A stretch of DNA of 32,590 bases from Gemmataceae bacterium (GCA_022842245.1 JALHPZ010000048.1:1-32590); one strand, 5' to 3'; positions 7,094-16,689 are shown, numbered from the stretch's first letter. Notes: a model not told the origin generated them from the letters alone. Made by a program: numbers and translations.

Positions 7094-10000
7094 GTGCCGC
7101 AACGCGTTCCGTTGGCCCGTGTCTTCCTGCCACCCCTCGCGGTGTTCGTCTTCGCCTGCGCGCTCGCCGCCCAGGAGAAGAAACCGGCCGCCATCAAGCT
7201 GCCCGACGGCACGATCGTCCTGTACACCGCCAACCCGAACGAGGCGGCGCCGAAGATCGACGGCGTGCTGCTCTCGGCGAAGGAATACCAGCAGTTGCTG
7301 GACGCGACGGAACAGCTGAAGAAGCTGCGGGAGGCGAAGCCGGCGGCGCCGAGCGTGTGCAAGATCCGGGGGCGCGTGGAGTCGGGCGGCGGGAAGCCGG
7401 TGGTGAAGCTGACGGTGGAGTACGCGTATCGGACGACGGCGGCGCGCACGCTCGTGCTATTAGGCGGGCAGCGCTGCGCTCCGGTGGCGGCGATCGGGCC
7501 GGACGGCAAGGTTCCGCTGTTGGAATCGACGGCCGAGGGGTTGGCGGCGCTGGTGGACCAGCCGGGCGAAGGCCAGGTGACGGTGGAGTTCGAGGCGGTG
7601 GCTGCGCCGCGAGGTGGGAAGAATGAACTGGCGGTGGAACTGGGCCTGCCGCGGGCGGCGATCACGACGTTGACGTTCGAGACGCCGGGTCCGGCGGTGA
7701 AGAAGCTGACGGTGGGAACGCGGACGCCGGAGGCCGGGGCGGCGCGGCCGGCGGAAACCAAGCGAGTGACCGAAGACGCGGCCCGGTACGCGGCCCGGCC
7801 GAACGGCGCGGGTGTGGCGCTCGGACCGATCGACCTGCTGGAGATTGCGTGGGAAGTGCCGGTGACGGGCGGTGAAGCGGCGCCGACGGCCGAGAGCGAA
7901 ATCACCGTACGCGTCGATGAGACCCAGGTGGAGACGACGGCGAAGGTGCGATTGCGCGGGCCGGCGCGCGAGTGGCTGCTGCGGCTGCCGATCGACGCGA
8001 CGGTCACGGCCACGTCCCCCGGCGCCCCGGAGGGGGCCGCCGGCGCGATCATTGCCCGGCCGACCGATCCCAAGCAACCCCTCTGGTCGGTGCGTACGCC
8101 GGACGCGGGCGAGTGGCTGGTCACGGCCATCGCGCGTGGAACCCGACCCGACCCGAAGGACGCGAAATCGGTCGGCCCATACGCCGTGCCGGTCGCGTTC
8201 GCGATGGGACTGCCGCGCCAGACCGGAACGGTGCGGATCCATGCGCCGCCCACGATCCGGATTTCGAATTTCCAGCATGCGGCCGAAGTCCGACGGCTCG
8301 ACACCGTGACCGGCGGCGACGCGCCGGTCGCGGCCTTCCGCTACGCGGTCGCCGGCGCGGTCCCGCCGACGCTGACGTTCGAGGCCCGGACCGCCCGCGG
8401 CTTCACCGCCGTGCAACCCCACCACAAACTGGACCTCACCCACGAAGGGTGGCGCCTGCGGACCGAATTGCGCATCACGCCCGTGCGGACCACGGTCGAG
8501 CAGGTCGTCTTCGAATTGCCGAGCGCGTGGCGCGAGCCGGTCGCCCGGCCGGACGACCGCGTGGACGAAGTGCAAGCCGGCCCGGAAGCGAACGGCAAGC
8601 GACCGTGGACGATCCGTCTGACCAACGGCACCACCGAACCGTTCGCGCTGACGATCGAGACGCTCTATTTGGTTCCCGAGACGGCCATCGAATCGACCTT
8701 GCCGCTGCCCCGGTTCCCCGGCGTCACGGAGCGCGAGACGCAAGTGACCGTGAGCGTGCCCGACGGGCTGGCGGTGAAGGGGGGGGGGCGGGACGCGTCG
8801 GCAACGACGGCGCTGACGCCGGTAGGCACCGCGAAGCCCGCGACCGCGACTCAGCTGGCCGGCACCTTTGAAACGCCGCCGACCGCGCTGGAACTGGCGT
8901 GGCAGCCGTTCCGTGCGGAGCTGTCGGCCACGCTCCGTGCGGACATCACGCTCGGGGAGCGGCAGATGACCATCGCGCAAACGGTGGTGCTGCGGGCGAA
9001 CGATCCGATCGGCCGGGCCGTGCGGTTCAAAGGACCGCCGGTGCCGCAGGGCCTGCAAACCGCACCGGTGCTCGATGCGAGCGGATTGGGTCAGTGGAGT
9101 TGGACGCCGGCGATGGATGCGCGGGAGGCGACGCTGACGGTGAGCTACAGCGTGCCGTTGCCGCCTCGCGGGGAGGCGAAACCCGAGGGGAAGCCGGGCG
9201 CGGTGGACGTGCCGCTGTTCTGGCCGGATGCGACGTCGGTGATGGCTACGGTGCGGGTGTGGGGCGCGACCGGTCCCGGAGCGCGGCGACCGGTGCAGGT
9301 GCAGGGACCTTGGGACGAGCGGCCGCCGGAACCCGTGGCCGAGCGAGATTCCCTGCCGTGGCTGACGCTCGCGGCGGCCGGGTCGACGAAACCGATTCCG
9401 TTGGCGTTCGAGCTGGCGGAACCGACGGAGGGCGGGGGCACCGTGATCGAACGGGCCGCGCATCAATATTGGATTTCGCCGGATGGTGCGACGCAGTCGC
9501 GATCGCGCTTTCTTTTGAAGCGTTGGTCGCCGACAGGGGTGGAACTGGAGATCACCGGAGCGGTCGCGCCGACCGTGTACGTCAACCGGGAGCGGGGCGA
9601 TGCCGTGGCGATTCCCGGAACGGACGGCCCGCGCGTCTATCGCGTGGCGTTGCCGGAACCGAAGCCCTCGCGGCCGACGCTGGTCCTCGAAGTCTACCAT
9701 TCCCTCACGGACGGGGGTCGGAGCGAATTGGTATTCCCGCCGCCGCGCTTGCGGGGCTCCGCCGCGCTTGCTCCGGCGCGCGTTCAAGTGGCGCTGCCGC
9801 CGTTCTCGGTGCCGATCTTGGTCGGCGGTTCGTTCGAGGCCGATCGGCGCTGGGGCTGGCGGGGCGGCTTTCCGGCACCCGTGGCCGGCCTCGCGTCGGA
9901 GGAACTCGACCGCTGGTTCCTCGGCGGTACGCTGCCGGCGGATGCCGACCCGTGGGAGGTGCCGATCGACGACGCGGTCACCGGTCGGCTGCACGGACCG

Positions 10001-10417
10001 GCGCCGGTGCGCGTGCTGCGGTTGCCGCGCGGGCCGTTCGTCGTGGCGTGCTCGCTGTTCGCACTGGTCCTCGGGTTCGGCGTGACCCGTTTGCGACCGC
10101 GATTGATCGGCCCGGCGATGTCGCTGGTCGGGGTCGCGGCGGTCGCCGGCGGCGCGCTGTGGCCCCAACCCGCCATGCAGGGCCTGGCGGCGATGCTGCC
10201 CGGGCTGTGCGCGCTCGTCGTCGCGCTCGGCTTCGCGACGCTCGTCCGCGGCATCATCCGCCGTCGCATGGATCATCTCGCCACGTTCCGCCGCGAGGTC
10301 GGACCGCTACCCGAATTGCCGGCCGGTTCAAGCCCCCGCCTGTCGCGGAATGGCGCGGTCGTCGTCGGCTCCGATCGGACCGGCCCGCCGTTGCAACCCT
10401 CCGCCGCGCCCGGGTGA
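7094..10417 (+). CDS. Giant exported/membrane protein, unit 1 of a paired system; function unknown
   Basis: 1107 residues. The GTG start at 7094 has GAGG 10 bases upstream and opens a signal peptide (about 1-26, Ala-Leu-Ala-Ala before Gln-Glu). A short motif at 58-70 (Val-Leu-Leu-Ser-x-x-Glu-Tyr) is followed by a module at 88-200 that reads as beta strands, and long beta-rich, Pro/Gly/Thr/Arg-rich sequence runs to about 970. Three membrane helices lie at about 980-1002, 1008-1027 and 1033-1055, then an arginine-rich cytoplasmic tail. I recognise no enzyme motif. The next gene starts 4 bases after this stop and repeats the same plan, so the two probably form an operon and complex with a large extracytoplasmic domain. 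A run of ten G lies in the coding sequence. Membership in a named family cannot be judged from sequence alone. Confidence 0.8.
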   Translation: MPQRVPLARVFLPPLAVFVFACALAAQEKKPAAIKLPDGTIVLYTANPNEAAPKIDGVLLSAKEYQQLLDATEQLKKLREAKPAAPSVCKIRGRVESGGGKPVVKLTVEYAYRTTAARTLVLLGGQRCAPVAAIGPDGKVPLLESTAEGLAALVDQPGEGQVTVEFEAVAAPRGGKNELAVELGLPRAAITTLTFETPGPAVKKLTVGTRTPEAGAARPAETKRVTEDAARYAARPNGAGVALGPIDLLEIAWEVPVTGGEAAPTAESEITVRVDETQVETTAKVRLRGPAREWLLRLPIDATVTATSPGAPEGAAGAIIARPTDPKQPLWSVRTPDAGEWLVTAIARGTRPDPKDAKSVGPYAVPVAFAMGLPRQTGTVRIHAPPTIRISNFQHAAEVRRLDTVTGGDAPVAAFRYAVAGAVPPTLTFEARTARGFTAVQPHHKLDLTHEGWRLRTELRITPVRTTVEQVVFELPSAWREPVARPDDRVDEVQAGPEANGKRPWTIRLTNGTTEPFALTIETLYLVPETAIESTLPLPRFPGVTERETQVTVSVPDGLAVKGGGRDASATTALTPVGTAKPATATQLAGTFETPPTALELAWQPFRAELSATLRADITLGERQMTIAQTVVLRANDPIGRAVRFKGPPVPQGLQTAPVLDASGLGQWSWTPAMDAREATLTVSYSVPLPPRGEAKPEGKPGAVDVPLFWPDATSVMATVRVWGATGPGARRPVQVQGPWDERPPEPVAERDSLPWLTLAAAGSTKPIPLAFELAEPTEGGGTVIERAAHQYWISPDGATQSRSRFLLKRWSPTGVELEITGAVAPTVYVNRERGDAVAIPGTDGPRVYRVALPEPKPSRPTLVLEVYHSLTDGGRSELVFPPPRLRGSAALAPARVQVALPPFSVPILVGGSFEADRRWGWRGGFPAPVAGLASEELDRWFLGGTLPADADPWEVPIDDAVTGRLHGPAPVRVLRLPRGPFVVACSLFALVLGFGVTRLRPRLIGPAMSLVGVAAVAGGALWPQPAMQGLAAMLPGLCALVVALGFATLVRGIIRRRMDHLATFRREVGPLPELPAGSSPRLSRNGAVVVGSDRTGPPLQPSAAPG
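8779..8788 (+). repeat. Ten-G homopolymer inside a coding sequence
   Basis: An uninterrupted run of ten G encodes the end of Lys and three Gly at about residue 562 of the 1107-residue protein. The frame is intact across it. Runs this long slip readily, so gain or loss of one base would truncate the protein before its membrane helices. Confidence 0.85.
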
Positions 10418-10420
10418 AAC

Positions 10421-13400
10421 ATGGCGCGCACGCTTCTCTTGGGAATGGTCCTGTTATTGTGCGCGACGGCCGCGTCGGCACAAGCGCTGCCGTCCGCGCT
10501 CGCGCTCGCGCTGGGTGCCCAAGAGTTCGCGCTCCGCGAAACCGCGCGCCGTCCCGACCCGATTCCCTTGCGCCGCGTCTGGCTCGCGCCCGGCGATCCG
10601 CTGCCCGCCGCGCCCGAGGGCGATCCCCTCCGCCGGCTGTCCCGCGAGGAGTTCGAGCGCCGCGTTCAGTCGGCCGCGCACAATGCGCCCTCAGTTCCGA
10701 AATTAGTCCGTGCCGAGTATCGCGGGTCGCTGGTCGACGACGCGCTCGCCGGGACCGCGGAGTGGCAGTTCGCCTCCGATGGCCCGGGCGCCTTCCCGCT
10801 CGATACGCTCAAACTCGCGCTGCGCAACGGGAAATGGTCGGACGGGCGGACCGCCCTGCTCGGCGGCGTGCCCGCGAAACTCTGGATCGAACGCGGCGGC
10901 CGTTCGACGGCGACCTTCGCGTGGTCGACGCGCGGCGCCGAGGAACCGGGACAAATCCGATTCCAACTCGCCGCGCCCGCCGCGCCCCTCGCCCTCCTGG
11001 AACTGGAACTGCCCGCCGATCGCATTCCCTCGGCCCGCTCCGGCACGTTGCTCGCCGGCCCGGCCCCGCGGCCCGGCGGACGCGCGACCTGGCGATTCGC
11101 GTTCGGCGGCGAAACCAGCCTCGAAATCGTGGTGCGAAGCCCCCTCGCCGGACGCCCCCCGCCGGTCGTCTCGTTCCAGCGGGTTGCCCGGTACGATCTC
11201 GCCCCCGGCCTGGCGACGCTCGCCTGCGAGTTCGACACGAGCGCCCTGCGCCACGCCCCGACGGCGCTCGAATTCACGCTCGATACCGGACTCGGCGTTA
11301 GCGAAGTCACCGCGCCCGGGCTGGCCGGTTGGAAGGTCGACGCGAATCGGCTGACGATCGCCTTTCGCGAACCGTTCACGAGCGGCCGGATCGTGATCGC
11401 CGCCGCCGCCGCGTTTCCCGCCGACGGGCAACCCTGGGTGCCGCCGTTGATCCAAGCGCCGGATCTTCCGCTGGCCGGTGATCAAATCGAATTGCTGTTG
11501 GCTCCGGAATTGCGATTCGACGGCTTGGAGCCTGGCGACTATCGCGCCGTGCGAGGCGCGAACACCGAGCGAGGTCAGGCGTTGAACCTGCGCGGCAGCC
11601 TGCCGGCCGACGCCACGGCGGCGCGCCGCCCGCCCGCGCTCCGGGCACGCGGGACTCCGGCCGAATACGCCACCGTCGAAACGATGGACTGGCGCATCGA
11701 CGCCGGCCGATCGGCGCTAACGGCCCGGTTCCGTGCCACCGTCGCGCGCGGCCCGCTCACGCGGCTCGTCGTGCGCGTGCCCGCCGGATGGACGCCCCTC
11801 GCGGCCACCCTCACCCCCGACGACCCCACGGTCGTGCTCGCCTCGCTCGGCGGCGGTCTTTGGGCGATCGAACCGACTCACCCCGTGGCCACGGGCGACA
11901 CGCTGGATGTGCGACTGGAATTGCGCGGCTCCGCGCCGGCCTTCGTGTCCGGCCGCGCCGCGATGACGCTCGCGAATCCGTCGCCGGTCGGTGCGGGCCG
12001 ACGCGACGGCACGATGACCGTTCAACTCGAGCCGACCCTGCGAGGCTGGTCCACGCGAGCCGAGAGCGATTTTTCCGAGGCCGGTATCGCGATGGTGAAG
12101 TATTCGCGCGATGAACTCGTACCCATCGTGCTGGCGTCCCGTGCGCTGCCGGTTCCCGAATCCCCGGAACCGCCGCGACCCCCGCCGCCGGCCCGGAACT
12201 GGCAATTCGCGGACCTGGAAGCCGAAGCCGCCCTCGAACCGGACGGGACCGCACGGGTCGAATTGCGGGGGATGATCCGCGGCGCGAGGGAGCGGGAACT
12301 TCCGATCGTGTTGCCGTCGGGCGGGAAGGTCGAAGCGATCCGGATCGCAGGCAAGTGGGTGGACGCTCCGGCCGGCGAACGGGTCCGGCTGCCGGTGCCG
12401 GAAACCGGTGCGGAGGGCGCGGCCTTCTCGGTGCGGTATCGCGTGCCGCCCGCGTCCGGCTGGCCGATTCGCGTGCCCGAATTCCGGCCCGAACTCCCCG
12501 ACGCACCGACGATCCGCGCCTCGGTCCTCGCAGGCCCGTACCATCGTGCGTGGCCCTCGCTGGCGGAGTCCGCGCAGCCGGGCACACCCTTGCTACCCAC
12601 GGCCGGTTTACGGGCCGCCGGATTCGTCGCGGCCGCGATCCTGCTGGGCTTCGCGCTCGTTCCGGCCCTGCGGCGCTCGGTCGGTCGACTGGGCCGCGGA
12701 TTCGCCTTTCTTCTCGTGGCCGGCTTCGGATTCGCGGCGTGGCTCGCGCCCGCCGGATGGTCCCTTCTCCTCGCCCCGCCGCTTGCGGTCGCCCTTGTCG
12801 CCTGGCTCGTGATGCGCCTGCGCCCCCGTGCCGTGGCTCTCGCGGGGGTGGCCTTCGGTGCGCTCGGCACCGGCATCGCCCAGGCCCCGGCCCCGGCCAC
12901 CGTCTACCTGATGGCCGACCAGGACCGGATCGTCGTTCTCGCCCCGCGCTCCACGCTCCAACGGCTCGCCGATCTGGCCGCGCCGCACCGGCCCGCCGCC
13001 CTGCTCGTGGATGCCGAATACGCTGGCATAGTCATCGATGGCGGAATGCGCTTCGAGGCGACCTGGATCGTCGCGGTCGATCGAACGGGAAGCCACGAAA
13101 TCGAACTTCCCTTCGCGGGTGCGCGGCTCGAACGCATGACGCTAGACGGCTCGCCTGCCTTCCCCGACGCGGTTCGCCCCGGCCGCTTGAAGGTGTCGGT
13201 GGCCGGCATCGGTATGCACGTTCTGGGCGCGGTGTTCGTCGTCCCCGCCGTGGAATCCCCCGCCGGCCGCGAGGTCCGGTGCACGGTTCCCGATCACCCC
13301 GGTTCCCGCGTGATGCTCGCGATGCCCGCCGACGGGCGCGTGCCGGAATTCGTCGGCCGTGCCGGCGCGCGAACGACCACGACGGCCGGCACCCGCGGCG

Positions 13401-15190
13401 AACTCCGCGCCGACCTCGGTGCCGGAGGCGTGCTCGCCCTGCGCTGGCGGGACGTCGCGACCACCGCTCCCGTCGTCACGGTTCAGGACGCCACGGTCTG
13501 GACGATTACCGAAGCCCGCGCCGAGGCCCTCTCGGCGTTCCTTCACAAGATCGAACGTGGCAGCCTCACCCGGCTCGTCTTCGACATTCCCGCCGGCCTG
13601 GAAGTCGGCGCTTTCGCCGTCCGCGAACTCGAATCGCCGGACACCAACGGACTGAAGGATTGGTCCCTCGAAACCACGCCCACCGGCACGCGGGCCACGC
13701 TCGTCCTGCGCCAGCCGGCGCGCGGCGTCCTCGCCACCACGTTCCGTCTCGTGCCTCGCGCCCGACCTTCCGCGCGACCATCCCTCGCGATTCCGCGGAC
13801 CGTCACCGGCGACACCATCGCCAGCCATCTCGGTGTTCGGCTCTCCGGCGTCACGGCCGAAAGCTGGCAGAATGAACACCTCCTCGACGTACCGGCCGAT
13901 TCCGTCAGTCGCGAATTCGCCGCCGTCCCCGAACTCGAATTCGATCGCAGCCTGGCTCGCTCGCTCCGGCGCGAAGGAACGAATCCGCCCGTGGCGCGCC
14001 CGTTGCTGCGCGCACCCGCCCCGCCCCTCGCCCCGGCCCCGGAACTCGTCTGGTCGCTCGGCTCGCGCGCCGAAGTGATCGGCAGCGTGACCGCGGCTGG
14101 TGTCGTCGGACCGGTCGTCGAGTGTCCGTTGCCGCCGGGGATCACCGTCGTCGATGTCGCCGCCGCCGACCTCGCGGCTTGGGAGCGGGCCGGCAACCGC
14201 CTGCGCGTCTGGTTCAAGACCGACGTGTGGGAACCCAACTGGAAATGGTTCGGATCCTGGCCCGCATACGCACCGGGTACGACGTTCGAACTGCCCCCGG
14301 TACCCGGCGCCACGTACCGCGTGCGCCCCGCCGAAGGAGCTGCCATCGCCGTGGCCAACGCCGACGCCGTCACCTGGCTTCCGTCGCCGCGTCCCCGCGA
14401 ACGCGTGTTTCGGACCGGCGATCAGACGCCGGCGCCCCGGTTTCAGGTTCATCCGCCAACAGCGCCCATCGTGAAACGAACCGCGACACTGACGCGAACC
14501 GCCGCCGGCTACGAACATCGGCTCGCGTTGGAGACGACACTCGCCCCGAATCGACCCCACGCATTCACGCTTGCGATCGCGAATCCACCGCCAGGTGCCG
14601 ACACGCGCATCGAATGGCCGACGGACGTCGTCGGAATCGAAGAATCCTCCAACGCGCCGCGCAAGACCTGGCTGGTCGATTGTGGCCCCCGCACCGAGTC
14701 GCTGCTGCGGATCGCCGTCGTCACGCGGTTTCCCCTGCGACCCGATCCGGAGCTTCCGTTGGTCGAGATTCTCGCCGCGAACGTGCCGCTGCCTTCGGGC
14801 GAACATCGGCTCGCGTTGCCTCCCGAACTGCGCCCGGCTCCCGGAGTCGCGAAACCGGTGGCCGGCGGCTGGCTCGTTCACGCGGAAAGGCCTGTCAGAC
14901 TGTTGGACGCGCCGATAGAGCCGTCGACCCTCCCGGCCGAGGACGATCGCTCCCCGATCGCGAACGGGGACGAAACGCCGCGACCGTTCCGGGCCGCGAT
15001 CGTGTGGTTGTTGGGACTGATACTTCTGGGATGGACGGGAAGAAGCTGGGGACAGCCGGAATGGACAAGCGCGTACGGCGCGCTGGCGGCTGCCGTCGCT
15101 GGCTCCGCATTCCTCGCATTCGTCCTGGTGGGGGTTGGCTGGCGCCTGGTGATCGTTCTCCGCGCCCTCGGTCGGCGCGTCGGACGCTGA
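10421..15190 (+). CDS. Giant exported/membrane protein, apparent fusion of units 2 and 3; function unknown
   Basis: 1589 residues. Signal peptide 1-20 (Ala-Ser-Ala before Gln-Ala). A motif at 70-82 (Leu-x-Arg-Leu-Ser-x-Glu-Glu-Phe) and a module from 95 (Ala-Glu-Tyr-x-Gly-x-Leu-Val-Asp) open a beta-rich ectodomain ending in three membrane helices at about 729-812. Directly after, residues about 814-832 look like a second signal peptide (Gly-Ile-Ala-Gln-Ala before Pro-Ala), followed by Val-Val-Leu-Ala-Pro-x-x-Thr-Leu at 838 and Ala-Glu-Tyr-Ala-Gly-Ile-Val-Ile-Asp near 868, another beta-rich ectodomain, and a final membrane cluster at about 1523-1582. The protein therefore resembles two copies of the upstream protein joined head to tail. 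No catalytic motif was recognised. It starts 4 bases after the upstream stop, which implies co-transcription; no clear ribosome binding site is seen, fitting translational coupling. Confidence 0.8.
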   Translation: MARTLLLGMVLLLCATAASAQALPSALALALGAQEFALRETARRPDPIPLRRVWLAPGDPLPAAPEGDPLRRLSREEFERRVQSAAHNAPSVPKLVRAEYRGSLVDDALAGTAEWQFASDGPGAFPLDTLKLALRNGKWSDGRTALLGGVPAKLWIERGGRSTATFAWSTRGAEEPGQIRFQLAAPAAPLALLELELPADRIPSARSGTLLAGPAPRPGGRATWRFAFGGETSLEIVVRSPLAGRPPPVVSFQRVARYDLAPGLATLACEFDTSALRHAPTALEFTLDTGLGVSEVTAPGLAGWKVDANRLTIAFREPFTSGRIVIAAAAAFPADGQPWVPPLIQAPDLPLAGDQIELLLAPELRFDGLEPGDYRAVRGANTERGQALNLRGSLPADATAARRPPALRARGTPAEYATVETMDWRIDAGRSALTARFRATVARGPLTRLVVRVPAGWTPLAATLTPDDPTVVLASLGGGLWAIEPTHPVATGDTLDVRLELRGSAPAFVSGRAAMTLANPSPVGAGRRDGTMTVQLEPTLRGWSTRAESDFSEAGIAMVKYSRDELVPIVLASRALPVPESPEPPRPPPPARNWQFADLEAEAALEPDGTARVELRGMIRGARERELPIVLPSGGKVEAIRIAGKWVDAPAGERVRLPVPETGAEGAAFSVRYRVPPASGWPIRVPEFRPELPDAPTIRASVLAGPYHRAWPSLAESAQPGTPLLPTAGLRAAGFVAAAILLGFALVPALRRSVGRLGRGFAFLLVAGFGFAAWLAPAGWSLLLAPPLAVALVAWLVMRLRPRAVALAGVAFGALGTGIAQAPAPATVYLMADQDRIVVLAPRSTLQRLADLAAPHRPAALLVDAEYAGIVIDGGMRFEATWIVAVDRTGSHEIELPFAGARLERMTLDGSPAFPDAVRPGRLKVSVAGIGMHVLGAVFVVPAVESPAGREVRCTVPDHPGSRVMLAMPADGRVPEFVGRAGARTTTTAGTRGELRADLGAGGVLALRWRDVATTAPVVTVQDATVWTITEARAEALSAFLHKIERGSLTRLVFDIPAGLEVGAFAVRELESPDTNGLKDWSLETTPTGTRATLVLRQPARGVLATTFRLVPRARPSARPSLAIPRTVTGDTIASHLGVRLSGVTAESWQNEHLLDVPADSVSREFAAVPELEFDRSLARSLRREGTNPPVARPLLRAPAPPLAPAPELVWSLGSRAEVIGSVTAAGVVGPVVECPLPPGITVVDVAAADLAAWERAGNRLRVWFKTDVWEPNWKWFGSWPAYAPGTTFELPPVPGATYRVRPAEGAAIAVANADAVTWLPSPRPRERVFRTGDQTPAPRFQVHPPTAPIVKRTATLTRTAAGYEHRLALETTLAPNRPHAFTLAIANPPPGADTRIEWPTDVVGIEESSNAPRKTWLVDCGPRTESLLRIAVVTRFPLRPDPELPLVEILAANVPLPSGEHRLALPPELRPAPGVAKPVAGGWLVHAERPVRLLDAPIEPSTLPAEDDRSPIANGDETPRPFRAAIVWLLGLILLGWTGRSWGQPEWTSAYGALAAAVAGSAFLAFVLVGVGWRLVIVLRALGRRVGR

Positions 15191-15191
15191 A

Positions 15192-15593
15192 TCAGGGCAC
15201 CACAGGAATCGCCAGTTCGTCGAGCACGGCGTCGACCCCGGTGGTACCGGCGGCGAGTTCAATGGCCCGCGCCTTTTGCACGCCGTTCGTCACCACGCCC
15301 CGCAGCCGCACTTCCCCGGGATGCCTCGCGATCGCGACCGTCACATCGGCCCCGACCATTTGCTTGTCGGTGCGGATCCGCAAGCGCACGCGCTCCTCGA
15401 TCGGCAGGGCGTCGCCGGCGCGGAAGGCCGCCAGCGGACCGGCCAGCCGCCGGCTTTCCGGCATCACCGCAGCCACCTGCGCCTGCGCCTTGCGCCCCGC
15501 CTTCATCAGGATCGTCAGGTCGTCCGCCTTGCTCAACGCCAGGGTTCCGGCCAGCACGAAGACGAACAACGACACGGCCAGAAAGCGCTTCAT
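15192..15593 (-). CDS. Small exported BON-domain protein
   Basis: 133 residues. Signal peptide about 1-23 (Lys-Arg, hydrophobic core, then Ser-Lys-Ala-Asp-Asp). Residues about 66-133 fit a BON domain: a charged helix (Glu-Arg-Val-Arg-Leu-Arg-Ile-Arg), a strand with Gly-Glu-Val-Arg-Leu-Arg-Gly-Val-Val, a helix with Gln-Lys-Ala-Arg-Ala-Ile-Glu-Leu-Ala, and a closing Gly-Val-x-x-Val strand. BON domains bind membranes or envelope proteins (OsmY, secretins). The gene converges on the giant-protein pair: only one base separates the two stop codons. No ribosome binding site is obvious before the ATG at 15591-15593. A periplasmic role is likely; the partner is unknown. Confidence 0.75.
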   Translation of the reverse strand: MKRFLAVSLFVFVLAGTLALSKADDLTILMKAGRKAQAQVAAVMPESRRLAGPLAAFRAGDALPIEERVRLRIRTDKQMVGADVTVAIARHPGEVRLRGVVTNGVQKARAIELAAGTTGVDAVLDELAIPVVP

Positions 15594-15781
15594 GGTGCGT
15601 TCGCAGCAGGAAAATGAACCAACTCGACTATGGTGCGCGTTTCGCCCCTCCGCAAGCGAACCGGCGCCGGATTCCCTCGATTGCGCGGGCCGATCGTAAC
15701 GATCGGGGCAACCGAAACAGACGAACCGAACGGGGTTGGGAAGAGTTCACGGACCGAACGGGACCGGGCGGGATCGGCTCG

Positions 15782-15787
15782 TATAAT
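15782..15787 (+). promoter_or_regulatory. Consensus -10 box before the hemX-like gene
   Basis: A perfect TATAAT lies 26 bases upstream of the ATG at 15814, giving a plausible leader of about 20 bases. No convincing -35 hexamer is found 16-18 bases further upstream. It lies in the 220-bp divergent region between the BON-domain gene and the heme operon. Confidence 0.45.
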
Positions 15788-15813
15788 GCTTGAACCGACC
15801 GGACCCGCGCACG

Positions 15814-16638
15814 ATGACGCTCTCCACGCTGCAAGGCGTGTCGCACACCTGCTTCGGACTCAGTTACCTCCTGGCGCTCGTCCTGGAGCTGGCGCGGCTG
15901 CGCTGGCCCGGGAAAACCCTCCGCACCGCCGCCCTCGCCGCCGCCGCCGTCGGCCTGCTCACGCACTCCGCTTTCCTACTGATACACCATCCCTCCCCCG
16001 CGACTCCGTACGGCTCGTTGCTACTCCTCGCCTGGGTCCTCGCGATCTTCTGCCTCTACGGCGCGGTCCACCACGCCCGGCAGGCCTGGGGTATCTTCGT
16101 ACTCCCTCTCGTCGTCGGTCTCGTCGGGTTGTCCCTGGCGCTGATTTCCACCGGCGGGGCGAACGACGCGGCCATCCCCGCCTGGCTCGTCGGCGAAAAA
16201 TTCTGGGGCGCCGTCCACGGCCTGCTCCTGCTCGCCGCCGCCGTCGGCCTCAGCGTCGCCTTCCTCGCCAGCGCCATGTACCTCGTCCAGGCCCGCCGGT
16301 TGCGCACGAAGGCGAACCCGCTGGACCTCAAGATGCTCAGCCTCGAACGGCTCGAAGCCATGAACCGCCGCGCCGTCAACCTCGCCTTCCCCCTGCTCAC
16401 CGCCGGCGTCCTCCTCGGCATGCTCATGCTCAACCGCGAACCGCTCGCCACGCTCCTGACGCCCTCGCTGAAGGTCCTCGGCAGTTACGGGCTGATCCTC
16501 GTGGTCGCGATGCTCGTTTACATGCGCTACGCCGCGCACGTCTCGGGCCGCCGGCTCGCCGTCTGGTCTCTCCTCGCCTTCGCACTGCTCGTCGGCGTCC
16601 TCATGGCCGCCCACCCCTTCGCGGAGGGGGCGAAGTGA
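15814..16638 (+). CDS. HemX/CcsA-like integral membrane protein (cytochrome c assembly family)
   Basis: 274 residues from the ATG at 15814; a TTG 24 bases upstream in the same frame is less likely because its short extension is not hydrophobic and the TATAAT lies only 3 bases before it. About eight membrane helices are spread over the whole length. The layout and motifs (His-Pro-x(5)-Tyr-Gly-Ser, Phe-Trp-Gly-x-x-His) fit the CcsA/HemX family, whose members handle heme or regulate GluTR abundance. It sits directly upstream of hemA, as hemX and hemA neighbour each other in several bacteria (after hemA in Bacillus). The role is therefore in heme supply or cytochrome c maturation at the inner membrane; which of the two cannot be told, since no CcsB partner is seen. 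Symbol withheld for that reason. Confidence 0.78.
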   Translation: MTLSTLQGVSHTCFGLSYLLALVLELARLRWPGKTLRTAALAAAAVGLLTHSAFLLIHHPSPATPYGSLLLLAWVLAIFCLYGAVHHARQAWGIFVLPLVVGLVGLSLALISTGGANDAAIPAWLVGEKFWGAVHGLLLLAAAVGLSVAFLASAMYLVQARRLRTKANPLDLKMLSLERLEAMNRRAVNLAFPLLTAGVLLGMLMLNREPLATLLTPSLKVLGSYGLILVVAMLVYMRYAAHVSGRRLAVWSLLAFALLVGVLMAAHPFAEGAK

Positions 16639-16689
16639 GAACCGCCGCGCCAGACAAAGCCCCGGCATCGGGCCTCGGTGACTTCTTCA

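Noticed and set aside
7460..10276. 938-codon minus-strand frame opposite the first giant protein
   Set aside because: It is Arg/His/Pro-rich as expected for a shadow of GC-rich coding DNA, and the plus strand has a signal peptide and membrane helices.
13142..15262. 706-codon minus-strand frame opposite the second giant protein
   Set aside because: Shadow frame: Gly/Arg/Asp-rich, and it crosses the stop region of two better-supported genes.
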